Positions 8,815 to 16,733 of a DNA stretch of 64,000 nt are shown here, in pieces. The stretch comes from UBA830 sp038146925 (lineage in GTDB: Bacteria; Pseudomonadota; Alphaproteobacteria; MPNO01; UBA830): positions 310,001 through 374,000 of the forward strand of contig JAYQSP010000001.1 in the NCBI GenBank assembly GCA_038146925.1. The letters are read 5' to 3'. The notes beneath the pieces are model-generated. The model saw only the letters and a list, made by a program, of their open reading frames with translations, made no database searches and was not told the origin of the DNA. A program made the position numbers and the translations under genes. Each line of letters opens with the position of its first letter. The stretch's first letter is position 1.

Positions 8815-9642
8815 ATGAACCGGCTGAATACCAAACCGCGCGCATGGGCCGCCTGTTTCACGTTTGCGACGGGGTTGCTGATTCCGGCCTGCCTGGCGGC
8901 AGAGAGTCTGTCTGTGCCCGGAGGGAGCTTCCGGATGGGTGATTCCGTCGGCGATGCGAACGAAGCGCCGCGCACCGTTACGGTCGCGCCTTTCTGGATG
9001 GACAGGACCGAGGTCACCAACCGCGATTTCGGGAAATTCGTTTCTGCCACGGGACACGTCACCGATCCGGAAAAATCCGGCGAAGGATACGTCTGGACCG
9101 GCAAATGGCGTCCGGTGAAAGGCGCCGACTGGCGGCACCCGCACGGACCGGCCTCGTCGATTGCGGGCAGGGATGATCATCCCGTCGTGCAGGTGTCGTG
9201 GAAAGATGCCGCCGCGTATTGCGCGTGGGCCGGCGCCCGCCTGCCGAACGAAGCCGAATGGGAATTCGCGGCACGGGGAACCGACGGCCGCCGTTATGCA
9301 TGGGGGAATACGGCGCCTGTCCAGACCGGGCCTGTCTCTATGCGCCGCGCCAATTACGGCACCGACAGTTGCTGCGCCCCCGATGCCACCGACGGCCACC
9401 GCACAACGGCGCCGGTCGGCAGCTATCCTGCCGGCCGGTCGCTCTTCGGGCTCGACGACATGGCCGGCAATGTCTGGGAATGGACGACCAGCCGGTTTCC
9501 CGGCCGGCCGGACTGGTACGTCATCAGGGGCGGCGGCTGGGGCAACAACCCGTACTGCCTGCGCGCCGCATACAAACACGGCAACCCGCCCGATATCGGG
9601 CTCGATATGGTTGGGTTCCGGTGTGTCGCTCGGCGGGGTTAG
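8815..9642 (+). CDS. Formylglycine-generating-enzyme (SUMF1)-like secreted protein
   Basis: The N-terminal 30 residues form a signal peptide (hydrophobic core AWAACFTFATGLLIPACLA, predicted cleavage near ACLA/AES). The rest is an FGE-sulfatase domain: VPGGSFRMGDS, FWMDRTEVTNRDF, DHPVVQVSWKDAAAYCAWAGARLPNEAEWEFAARG and MAGNVWEWT. In active aerobic FGEs a Cys pair near the C-terminus binds copper. Here the segment GGGWGNNPYCLRAAYK keeps only the second Cys, so oxidase activity is doubtful and a binding or structural role is possible. No sulfatase lies nearby. The 3' end overlaps the convergent tsaD by 4 bases. Confidence 0.85.
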   Translation: MNRLNTKPRAWAACFTFATGLLIPACLAAESLSVPGGSFRMGDSVGDANEAPRTVTVAPFWMDRTEVTNRDFGKFVSATGHVTDPEKSGEGYVWTGKWRPVKGADWRHPHGPASSIAGRDDHPVVQVSWKDAAAYCAWAGARLPNEAEWEFAARGTDGRRYAWGNTAPVQTGPVSMRRANYGTDSCCAPDATDGHRTTAPVGSYPAGRSLFGLDDMAGNVWEWTTSRFPGRPDWYVIRGGGWGNNPYCLRAAYKHGNPPDIGLDMVGFRCVARRG

Positions 9643-10679
9643 GCGGCGTCTGTCTTCAGCTCCTCGAGCGGCCAGCGTGGCCTTGGCGCGAAATCCATCT
9701 CGTCGGTCAGGCCCAATCGCAGGCGTTCGATGCCCGCCCAGGCGATCATGGCGGCGTTGTCGGTGCACAGCGCCGGCGGCGGGGCGACGAATTTGAAACC
9801 GGTCAGGGCGCACAGCGCCGACAGTTTTTCCCGCAGCGCGGTGTTGGCGGCGACGCCGCCGGCGACCACCAGCGTTTTGCCGTCCGGGTGGGCCTCGTCG
9901 AACGCGGCGATGGCGTTGGCGCAGCGGTCGGCGACCGTTTCCGCCACGGCGGCCTGAAACGACGCGGCGATGTCGTTCGCGTCTTTCTCCGTCAGCGTAT
10001 CCGTGCCGGTCTTCAGAATCGCCTGGCGCACCGACGTCTTCAGCCCGGAAAACGAAAAATCGCAGCCCGGCCGCCCTTTCAGCGGGCGCGGGAAGTCGAA
10101 GCGTTTCGCGTCGCCGGCTTTGGCCGCCGCTTCGATCGCCGGGCCGCCGGGAAACCCCAGCCCCATCATCTTGGCCGATTTGTCGAACGCCTCGCCGACG
10201 GCGTCGTCCATCGTGGTGCCGAGCTGTTCGTAGTCTCCCGGTCCTTTCACGGACAGCAGCTGACAGTGCCCGCCGGACACCAGCAGCAGCAGATAGGGAA
10301 ACTCCACATCGTCGGTCAGCCGCGCGGTCAGCGCATGGCCTTCGAGGTGATTGACGGCGATATATGGCTTGTCCGCCGCCGCCGCCATGGCCTTCGCCGT
10401 CATGGTGCCGACGATCACGCCGCCGATCAGGCCGGGGCCGCCGGTGGCGGCGATCCCGTCGATATCCGCCAGTTCGATATCGGCATCGGACAACGCGGCA
10501 CGGACGACGTCGTCCAGAACCTCCAGATGCGCGCGCGCCGCGATTTCCGGCACCACGCCGCCGAACGCTCGGTGCTCGTCGAGCTGCGAATACACGATGT
10601 TCGCGCGGATCGCGCGGTCGTCGCCGACGATGGCGGCGGCGGTTTCGTCGCAGCTGGTTTCGATGCCGAGAACGATCAT
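9639..10679 (-). CDS. tsaD: tRNA N6-adenosine threonylcarbamoyltransferase TsaD
   Basis: TsaD transfers threonylcarbamoyl to A37 of ANN-decoding tRNAs in the t6A pathway. It is a 346-residue ASKHA-fold protein beginning MIVLGIETSCDETAAAIV. The metal-binding motif NHLEGH has H111 and H115, and LLLVSGGHCQL, GGPAIE and VVAGGVAANTALR are all present. Length is normal. It is divergent from hemC, an arrangement conserved in many alphaproteobacteria, with about 100 bases between the two starts. Confidence 0.97.
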   Translation of the reverse strand: MIVLGIETSCDETAAAIVGDDRAIRANIVYSQLDEHRAFGGVVPEIAARAHLEVLDDVVRAALSDADIELADIDGIAATGGPGLIGGVIVGTMTAKAMAAAADKPYIAVNHLEGHALTARLTDDVEFPYLLLLVSGGHCQLLSVKGPGDYEQLGTTMDDAVGEAFDKSAKMMGLGFPGGPAIEAAAKAGDAKRFDFPRPLKGRPGCDFSFSGLKTSVRQAILKTGTDTLTEKDANDIAASFQAAVAETVADRCANAIAAFDEAHPDGKTLVVAGGVAANTALREKLSALCALTGFKFVAPPPALCTDNAAMIAWAGIERLRLGLTDEMDFAPRPRWPLEELKTDAA

Positions 10680-10777
10680 GAGAACGTGGCGTCTCTTGCG
10701 GTTGGCGGATTTCGGCCAACTTACTCCAGCACCGGCTTTAATTCCACGACGCTGCAGATTCGAGTAGACTCGCGCCC

Positions 10778-11710
10778 ATGACGGTTTCGCAAATACGCAT
10801 CGGTACGCGCGGCAGCCCGCTCGCTCTGTGGCAGGCGAACGAGGTCAAACGCCGCCTGCAGGACGCCCACCCGGATCTGGCGGGCGACGACGGCGTGCCG
10901 ATCACAATCATCAGAACCACCGGTGACCGCCAGCAGCAGGGTCTGCTGTCGGATATCGGCGGCAAGGGATTGTTCACCAAGGAGATCGAGGAAGCGCTGC
11001 TGGAAGACGCCATAGATATCGCGGTGCATTCCATGAAGGACGTCCCGACCTGCTTCCCGGACGGCCTGCTGATCGATTGTCTGTTGCCCCGTGCCGATCC
11101 CCGCGACGCCCTTATCGCGCCCGGCTCGCGCACCATCGCGGACCTGCCTGCCGGTACGACGGTCGGCACCGCGTCATTGAGGCGCAAGGCGATGCTGCTG
11201 CACAAAAGGCCCGATCTCACCGTCGTGCCGCTGCGCGGCAACGTCGACACGCGGCTCGGCAAGGTGGCGTCGGGCGAAGTCGATGCCACGTTCCTGGCGC
11301 TCGCCGGGCTCAACCGGCTGGGCCGCGACGATGTGCCTGCGTCGCCGGTGCCGGTCGACGAAATGCTGCCCGCCGTCTGCCAGGGAATTGTCGGGATCGA
11401 ACGGCGGCAGGACGACGACCGCACCGCCGAACTGCTGGCGCCGCTGAACGATCCGGATGCCGCGGTGCAGGCGGCGGGCGAACGCGAATTGCTGGCGGGG
11501 CTGGACGGGTCGTGCCGGACGCCGATTGCCGCCTATGGTGATCTCAATGGCAGTGAACTCCGGTTTCGGGCGGCCATCGTTCGTCCCGACGGCTCCGAAC
11601 TGCTGGAGACCGAACGAAGCGGTCCCGCGTCCGACGCCGCGGCGATGGGACGGGACGCGGCCGACGAACTGCGCGGCAGGGCAGGTCCGGGATTTTTCCA
11701 TGAACAGTGA
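10778..11710 (+). CDS. hemC: Hydroxymethylbilane synthase (porphobilinogen deaminase)
   Basis: HemC polymerises four porphobilinogens into hydroxymethylbilane for tetrapyrrole synthesis. The 310-residue protein starts MTVSQIRIGTRGSPLALWQ. Catalytic Asp88 is in HSMKDVP, the Arg-rich TASLRRKAMLLHKRPDL and LRGNVDTRL loops are present, and the dipyrromethane-cofactor Cys246 lies in GLDGSCRTPIAAY. The last 11 bases overlap the start of the hemD fusion, indicating translational coupling. Confidence 0.97.
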   Translation: MTVSQIRIGTRGSPLALWQANEVKRRLQDAHPDLAGDDGVPITIIRTTGDRQQQGLLSDIGGKGLFTKEIEEALLEDAIDIAVHSMKDVPTCFPDGLLIDCLLPRADPRDALIAPGSRTIADLPAGTTVGTASLRRKAMLLHKRPDLTVVPLRGNVDTRLGKVASGEVDATFLALAGLNRLGRDDVPASPVPVDEMLPAVCQGIVGIERRQDDDRTAELLAPLNDPDAAVQAAGERELLAGLDGSCRTPIAAYGDLNGSELRFRAAIVRPDGSELLETERSGPASDAAAMGRDAADELRGRAGPGFFHEQ

Positions 11711-13952
11711 GCGCCGCCGCCGTGCCCTGATTACACGGCCGCAGGAGGACGCGGCGGCGGTGGCGGTTGCCCTCGCGAGGCGCGGCATCACGCCGGTCCT
11801 TGCGCCGATGATGCAGACCGAATTCGAACCCGCCGATATCGACGCCGATCTCGCCCGGGCGCAGGCGGTTCTGTTTACCAGCCGCAACGGCGTGCGCGCC
11901 TTTTCCCGTGTCTCGGACCGGCGCGACATTCCGGTTTACGCCGTCGGGGATTCGACCGCTGACCTGGCGCGGGACAACGGGTTTTCGACGGTTGAGAGCG
12001 CTGGCGGCGACAGTGCCGATCTCGCCCGGCTGGTCGCCGGCCGGTTGGACCCTTCGGACGGACCGTTGCTCCACATTGCCGGGAAAACGGTCGCGGGCGA
12101 TCTGTCCGGCGCGCTGGCCGCCGACGGGTTCGAGATCGTCAGGCGTACCCTGTACGAAGCCAAACCCGCCCCCGTTCTGACCGCCGAGACCGCCGCTGCC
12201 ATCCGGAACGAGGAGATCGACTATGTGCTGTTTTTCTCGCCCCGCACCGCGCAGGTTTTTTCGGACCTGGTCGAGGCGGCCGGCCTGACGGCCCATTGCC
12301 GGAATTTCGAAGCCATCTGCCTGTCCGAAGCCGTCGCCGCCGAACTGCCGGCGGCGGACTGGAAGGTCAGAAGAACGGCGGCATCGCCCACATCCGACGC
12401 GTTGCTTCAGACCGTCGATGCGGCAAGCGGCGGCGATACGGCGACGGCGGAGGATGCGGCGCATACGCCTTCCCTGATCCCGCAAAGCCCGTTCGCCAAA
12501 GATCCGCCGCCGCCCCCGGCTGAGTCCGGGAACGAGCCCGTGGACGACTCCGGTCCCGTCGATCTGGCGCCGCTCCAGAAAGCCATCGAGCGCGCTGCTG
12601 CGCGGGCGGACGCGCCGCGGCCCGGATCGGATGATCCGCCTTCTGCCGATACGGATCCGGTGGAGTCCGACGATGCGCCCGACGCTTCTTCGGCGGCAGA
12701 CGCCATTGTCGAGGAAACGGAGGAGCAGGCCGCGCCAAAAGGCGCCGGTCCGGTTGATCCGCCGCCGCTATCCGACGATGATGAAAAACCAACACCAGAG
12801 AGTTCCATGACAGAGACGGCCACCCCCGAGACGGCGCAGTCGGATCCCGACGAAAAGGTCCTGTCCCCGGCAACCGCGCCGCCGCGCTCCCGCGCTCCGG
12901 CGGTTGCCTGGACGCTGGTCGTTGTGTTTGCCGTGGCGATCGCAGGGTATTTCACTCTGCCCATATGGCGGGACAAGCTGCCGCAATACGTTCAGGACCG
13001 CCTCGGCGGCGGCCGTCCGGCGACCGTGGTTGCCGACGACCGTGTGACGGCGGAACTTACCGCGCTTCGGACCCAGAACGACACGCTGAAAGCGGCGGTT
13101 GCGGATCTCGGAAAAAATCTCGAAGATTCGCGGGCGCGTCTGAGCGCGATCGACGACATCGCCGCCCGCCAGAGCACCGGCGAAAAGGCGCTGGAGGATC
13201 TGCGCAGCGAGCTGAAGACGGCAGCGCAGCCCGAAACGCCGGCAGTCGACACCGAGCTGCTGGCCCGCCTCGACGCGCTCGAAAAATCAATTTCCGGCAC
13301 CATCGCCGCCCAGTCCGGTCAGTCCGCTGCCGGCCAGAAACTGGATGCCGGGATGGCTGCGCTGACGGCCCGGATCGCCGCGCTGGAAGCCGCCGTTGCG
13401 GAACTCCAGAGCGCCTCAAGGGCTTCCGGGAAAATCGATGCCCTGGCGCTGGCCGCCGGTCGGCTGCGCGATGCGCTGGCCCGGGCGACGCCCTTCGAAG
13501 CGGAGATCGCCACACTGAAAAACCTCGCCGGAGATAACGCGGCCGTCGCCGCCGCCATCGCGACGGTGGAATCCCGGGCGATGGCTGGCATCCCGTCGCG
13601 CGCGTCGGTGCTATCGCGCCTGCCCGGTACCGTGGACGCCATCGTGGCGGCGACGCGCACCCCCGACGACGGCGGCTGGATGGACCGCACGGTGTCCAAG
13701 CTGCGCAGTTTCGTGACCGTTCGCCGTGTCGATGGAAAAGGCGGCGGTGCGGATGCGATCGTGGCCCGCGCCGAAACCGCTGCCAACCGGGGCGATCTCG
13801 CCGTCGCGGTGGCGGAGATGTCCAAGCTGGACGGAAAGGCGGCAGACGTATCGAAAGCCTGGCTGCAGGATGCGCGTGCGCGTCTCGCGGCGGAAGCGGC
13901 GCGCACGGCGCTGGACCGCATCGTGCTCGACGGGCTTGCGACGTCCGGCTGA
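11700..13952 (+). CDS. hemD: Uroporphyrinogen-III synthase fused to a mitofilin-like (COG4223) membrane protein
   Basis: Residues 1 to about 240 are a HemD domain that cyclises hydroxymethylbilane (RALITRPQEDA, AVLFTSRNGVRAFS, VLFFSPRTAQVFSDLVE). A Pro/Asp/Glu-rich disordered linker follows (about 245-390), then one transmembrane helix (VAWTLVVVFAVAIAGYFTLP, about 402-421). After it come a coiled coil and a helical C-terminal domain typical of alphaproteobacterial COG4223/mitofilin proteins. An internal ATG at 12807 (MTETATPETAQ) could start the mitofilin part separately. The frame is continuous with no stop between the two parts. hemY begins 2 bases later. Confidence 0.88.
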   Translation: MNSERRRRALITRPQEDAAAVAVALARRGITPVLAPMMQTEFEPADIDADLARAQAVLFTSRNGVRAFSRVSDRRDIPVYAVGDSTADLARDNGFSTVESAGGDSADLARLVAGRLDPSDGPLLHIAGKTVAGDLSGALAADGFEIVRRTLYEAKPAPVLTAETAAAIRNEEIDYVLFFSPRTAQVFSDLVEAAGLTAHCRNFEAICLSEAVAAELPAADWKVRRTAASPTSDALLQTVDAASGGDTATAEDAAHTPSLIPQSPFAKDPPPPPAESGNEPVDDSGPVDLAPLQKAIERAAARADAPRPGSDDPPSADTDPVESDDAPDASSAADAIVEETEEQAAPKGAGPVDPPPLSDDDEKPTPESSMTETATPETAQSDPDEKVLSPATAPPRSRAPAVAWTLVVVFAVAIAGYFTLPIWRDKLPQYVQDRLGGGRPATVVADDRVTAELTALRTQNDTLKAAVADLGKNLEDSRARLSAIDDIAARQSTGEKALEDLRSELKTAAQPETPAVDTELLARLDALEKSISGTIAAQSGQSAAGQKLDAGMAALTARIAALEAAVAELQSASRASGKIDALALAAGRLRDALARATPFEAEIATLKNLAGDNAAVAAAIATVESRAMAGIPSRASVLSRLPGTVDAIVAATRTPDDGGWMDRTVSKLRSFVTVRRVDGKGGGADAIVARAETAANRGDLAVAVAEMSKLDGKAADVSKAWLQDARARLAAEAARTALDRIVLDGLATSG

Positions 13953-13954
13953 TC

Positions 13955-15381
13955 ATGATCCGCTTTACCTTCTATATGGTCCTGTCGCTGGCGGTTGTGA
14001 TCGCCGCAGCGATCTGGTTCAGCGACAGGCCCGGCGCAGTGTCGATCGAATGGCAGGGCTGGCTGATCGAACTGTCCGTCGGCCGCTTCGTGCTGGCGGC
14101 GGCAATCGTTCTGGCCATCCTGGTCTTTCTCGTCGGGATTGTCCGGGCGGTCGGCAAGACGCCGGGGAAACTCCGCGAACGGTACCGCTCGTCGCGCCGC
14201 GAACGCGGCTATCGCGCGCTGACCCACGGTATGGTCGCGGTCGCCGCCGGCGACCCGGAAGAAGCCAACCGCCAGGCACGCCGTGCCGATGTTCTGCTGA
14301 ACGAGCCGCCGCTGACCATGCTGCTGTCGGCGCAGGCGGCGCAGCTGAACGGCGACGAAGCCGCCGCCGCGCGGTATTTCAACAACATGCTCGACCGTCC
14401 TGAAACCGCGTTTCTCGGCGTGCGCGGCCTGCTGATTCAGGCACAGAGAAACAACGACCGCCGGGCCGCCCTGCAATACGCCGAACGTGCCTACGAATTA
14501 CAGCCGAAGACGCCCTGGGTGCTGATCACGATGTTCGATCTGCAGGTGGCGGAAGGCCGTTGGCGCGCCGCGCTGGCGACGCTGGAAGAAGCGGTGAAAC
14601 GCAGGGCGCTGAGTGCGGATGTCGCCCGAGACCGCCGCGCCACGGTGCTGCTGGGCTGCAGTGCGGAGGCCGAGGCCGCCGGCGATCTGTCCGATGCGCT
14701 GCGCTTCGCCCGCCGCGCCAACACCCTCGCCCCCGATTTTTTGCCGGCAGTACTGCGTGTCGTCGATATCATGGTGCGCACCGGCAAGGCGCGCCCCGCA
14801 TCGCGGATCATTCACAACGCCTGGGCACGGACGCCGCATCCGTCATTGGCCCGGATCTATGGTGAAATCGGCGAGACCGGCGATCCGCTGAAGCGGGTCA
14901 AGCGCTACGAAAAACTGCTGTCGTTCAACCCCGACCACCCGGAAAGCCATATCGCCCTGGCCGAGGCCGCGCTCGACGCCGAGCTTTGGGGCGAAGCCCG
15001 CAACCATCTGGAAAAAGCGGCCGGCGACGATCCGCCGGCGCGGGTGTGCCGCATGATGGCGGACCTGGAGGAACGGTCCGGCGAACATCCGGAAAACGCC
15101 CGCTCTTGGCTGCTGCGGGCATCCGCCGCGCCGCCTGATCCGGCCTGGATCTGCAGCGATTGCGGCGCCGCGTGGGACGACTGGTCGCCCGTCTGCGGCG
15201 CTGCAACGCGCTGGGCACGCAGATCTGGGAGCCGCCGGCGCACGCGCGAGCGCTGGGACTGCGCCTGGCGGACACCGAGGCGCCGCTTCTGCTGGAAGAC
15301 GAGATCCTCGACGAGGACGTGCTGGAACATGCCGATGATGTCGAGGCCACCGATAAAAATTCGGACCCGCCTCTGCGCTAA
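13955..15381 (+). pseudogene. hemY: HemY-family TPR membrane protein, frameshifted near the 3' end
   Basis: The protein starts MIRFTFYMVLSLAVVIAAAIWFSD, with two transmembrane helices in the first 65 residues followed by TPR-like helices. It accompanies heme synthesis genes in proteobacteria; its exact role is unclear. The expected C-terminal zinc-ribbon is read as CSDCGAAWDDWSPVCGA and then leaves frame at about 15201. Adding one base there restores CxxC and the sequence NALGTQIWEPP, running to a stop at 15379-15381. As written, the frame instead continues to 15412 with an Arg/Trp-rich nonsense tail. This may be a true indel or an assembly error. Confidence 0.82.
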
Positions 15382-15458
15382 TACTTCTTTCGCTTGTTTG
15401 TCCGGTGTTTAGGCGTTATTTCTCGCCCTGAATTTCCGACAGCGAAATTCGCGCCGGC

Positions 15459-15496
15459 GCCGCCTTAGCTCAGTTGGTAGAGCATCGCATTCGTAA
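15459..15496 (+). tRNA. 5' half of tRNA-Thr(CGU), split by the island (attL side)
   Basis: The sequence has an acceptor 5' strand GCCGCCT, D-arm GCTCAGTTGGTAGAGC, the 5' anticodon strand TCGCA and loop TTCGTAA (15490-15496). Homology to tRNA-Thr stops exactly after the 7-base anticodon loop. The missing 3' half is found at 21574. Recombined, the two halves give C-U mismatches at positions 6-67 and 28-42, so they have probably drifted since disruption. Confidence 0.85.
15490..15496. other. attL core, TTCGTAA (anticodon loop)
   Basis: The 7-base TTCGTAA is shared by the left tRNA half, the intact tRNA inside the island and the right tRNA half at 21574-21580. Outside these 7 bases the left and right flanks differ. 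Seven bases in an anticodon loop is the usual crossover region of tyrosine recombinases that use tRNA genes. Confidence 0.7.
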
Positions 15497-15518
15497 GGAT
15501 TGGTTCGACAGATAACAC

Positions 15519-15542
15519 GTTGTTTTATATATCAAAAACAAC
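15519..15542. repeat. Inverted repeat just inside the left island end
   Basis: GTTGTTTT (15519-15526) and AAAACAAC (15535-15542) are perfect inverted arms around an AT-rich 8-base loop. The site is about 25 bases inside the attL core. It could be a recombinase-related site or a terminator remnant; nothing distinguishes these. Confidence 0.4.
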
Positions 15543-15555
15543 ACCCAAAAACACC

Positions 15556-15574
15556 ATGTGAATGATCTGTGAAC
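15556..15574 (+). repeat. Left copy of a 19-bp island-end repeat
   Basis: ATGTGAATGATCTGTGAAC matches the right-end copy at 21466-21484 at 17 of 19 positions in the same orientation. It lies about 60 bases inside attL. The position resembles recombinase arm-type binding sites; that role is inference. Confidence 0.6.
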
Positions 15575-15670
15575 TTGATTGTGTGCATAAATCACCCCGT
15601 CTGGACGGTGATTTCGATCATTCCTTGATAGTTCATGTAGTTGGGTTTAGTAGTCTCGACAGTGTGATAT

Positions 15671-15746
15671 GCCGCAATAGCTCAGTTGGTAGAGCACAGC
15701 ATTCGTAATGCTGGGGTCCCGTGTTCGAGTCACGGTTGCGGCACCA
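15671..15746 (+). tRNA. tRNA-Thr(CGU), intact, carried inside the island
   Basis: This is a 76-base tRNA with encoded CCA. The acceptor stem GCCGCAA/TTGCGGC is fully paired, the anticodon stem CAGCA/TGCTG encloses loop TTCGTAA (anticodon CGT), and the T arm is CCGTG-TTCGAGT-CACGG. All stems are perfect, unlike the split pair at 15459 and 21574. It presumably supplies the tRNA function lost when the resident gene was interrupted. Confidence 0.95.
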
Positions 15747-15867
15747 CTTTTCTCCCCCCTACATCGTCCAGAGATGAGTTCTAAAGGGTGTTCCCCATGT
15801 CCGATGGGGGTTCATTCGTGAGGAGAACAACGTCTCTCCTGATGCATCTATGACGGTCAGAAATCTT
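15747..15867. other. Island stretch with no recognised gene
   Basis: This AT-rich stretch lies between the intact tRNA and the repeat at 15868. I see no supported reading frame, promoter or terminator in it. Confidence 0.4.
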
Positions 15868-15899
15868 GTTTATTCGTTTATCTGAATAAACAGATAAAC
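15868..15899. repeat. Interlocked 4 x 8-bp palindromic block (A-B-A'-B')
   Basis: Four abutting 8-mers occur: GTTTATTC, then GTTTATCT, then GAATAAAC, then AGATAAAC. The third is the exact reverse complement of the first, and the fourth of the second. The RNA can form either of two mutually exclusive hairpins, a pseudoknot, or one long imperfect hairpin. It lies 5 bases beyond the stop of the minus-strand gene at 15904, so a terminator role is likely. Confidence 0.65.
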
Positions 15900-15903
15900 A
15901 GTC

Positions 15904-16545
15904 TCAGGGAAAAATCCCTTTGCAGACATTTTCGGTGATCATCCGACCACGGCGTTTGTAACGAAGAATAAGGACACTGATTTCCTTATCACCGTTCTCG
16001 TTGGTTTCGTCATCAGGATTGATCGGTGCGACATTCGATCCCCTGCGTTTCTCTGTTGCAATGATCCGACGAGCAATGGCGAGGTTATTGGCACCTCGTT
16101 TCTTATACTGAGTTCCCCCTCCATACCGACTTCTTCGAGACACATAGTCTGGGGGAGTGTCTCGATACATCCAGACAAGCCATGTCATCCTGATTGTCTC
16201 GGTCTTGGGAGACTTGGTTGAGAGTTCAACCTTGGGAGTTCCGTTTCTCTCTTTCATCCCGAATAGGGATTTCCAGTGTTCCTCCCACCAGTCATCGAAC
16301 TTCGAGTTCATGACTGCCTTACGCCCACCCCATTTTCGATACTTTGACCAGTCCACCTCATAGTCAGGTGAACGTTCTGCCTCTTGGAGAAACTTGAACC
16401 AATAGAGGTAGGTCCGTTTGCGATGGGGAATATACAGACCATCACGATACCGGTTGTGGACGTAGGAGAGGTCCTTCTTCTTTCTCTTAGGTGCCATGAC
16501 ATCGAACCTCTGTTCTGTGGAACAAAGGTTATCGTCCTCTCTCAC
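15904..16545 (-). CDS. Hypothetical island protein, Trp- and Lys/Arg-rich
   Basis: This 213-residue protein has no recognised domain. A more probable start is the ATG at 16497 (MAPKRKKKDLSYVHNRYRDG), which begins with a basic stretch. The centre has a regular aromatic pattern (YLYWFKFLQEAE, WSKYRKWGG, FDDWWEEHWKSLFG), and the C-terminal half is basic (NLAIARRIIATEKRRG). High charge and aromatic content suggest nucleic-acid binding, but no recombinase catalytic residues (Arg-HxxR-Tyr or Ser) are evident. Codon use is AT-rich, unlike the flanking chromosome. Confidence 0.6.
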   Translation of the reverse strand: MREDDNLCSTEQRFDVMAPKRKKKDLSYVHNRYRDGLYIPHRKRTYLYWFKFLQEAERSPDYEVDWSKYRKWGGRKAVMNSKFDDWWEEHWKSLFGMKERNGTPKVELSTKSPKTETIRMTWLVWMYRDTPPDYVSRRSRYGGGTQYKKRGANNLAIARRIIATEKRRGSNVAPINPDDETNENGDKEISVLILRYKRRGRMITENVCKGIFP

Positions 16546-16644
16546 CTCACCTCAGTCAAACGTCCAGAGCCACTGTGTAGCCAACAACCAAAGTCCGTCT
16601 GACTTCTGGTATCTGTGGAGGAAATTTGACTCCAACTTTTGGAA

Positions 16645-16673
16645 TTGACTTTCTATTTTTTGCTAATTATTCA
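16645..16673 (+). promoter_or_regulatory. Possible promoter for the outer-membrane barrel gene
   Basis: A TTGACT hexamer at 16645-16650 is followed after 17 bases by TATTCA at 16668. The first matches the -35 consensus well; the second is a weak -10. It lies 60 bases upstream of the barrel gene start in an AT-rich segment. A ribosome site of the form GGGAGAACCGGAGA precedes that gene. Confidence 0.3.
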
Positions 16674-16733
16674 ATTTTTACTACGAAAATTCCTTGACGC
16701 ACTTCCCTAGTTGAACATCGGGAGAACCGGAGA

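Noticed and set aside
8779..10719. Long minus-strand frame of over 600 codons covering the FGE-like and tsaD region
   Set aside because: It runs antisense to the FGE-like gene and overlaps tsaD in another frame; tsaD has unambiguous catalytic motifs, and this frame is Arg/Gly-rich without any.
15430..15450. GAATTTC / GAAATTC hairpin just before the tRNA 5' half
   Set aside because: A perfect 7-bp stem, but no T-run and no clear link to hemY termination; possibly chance, so not listed as a terminator.
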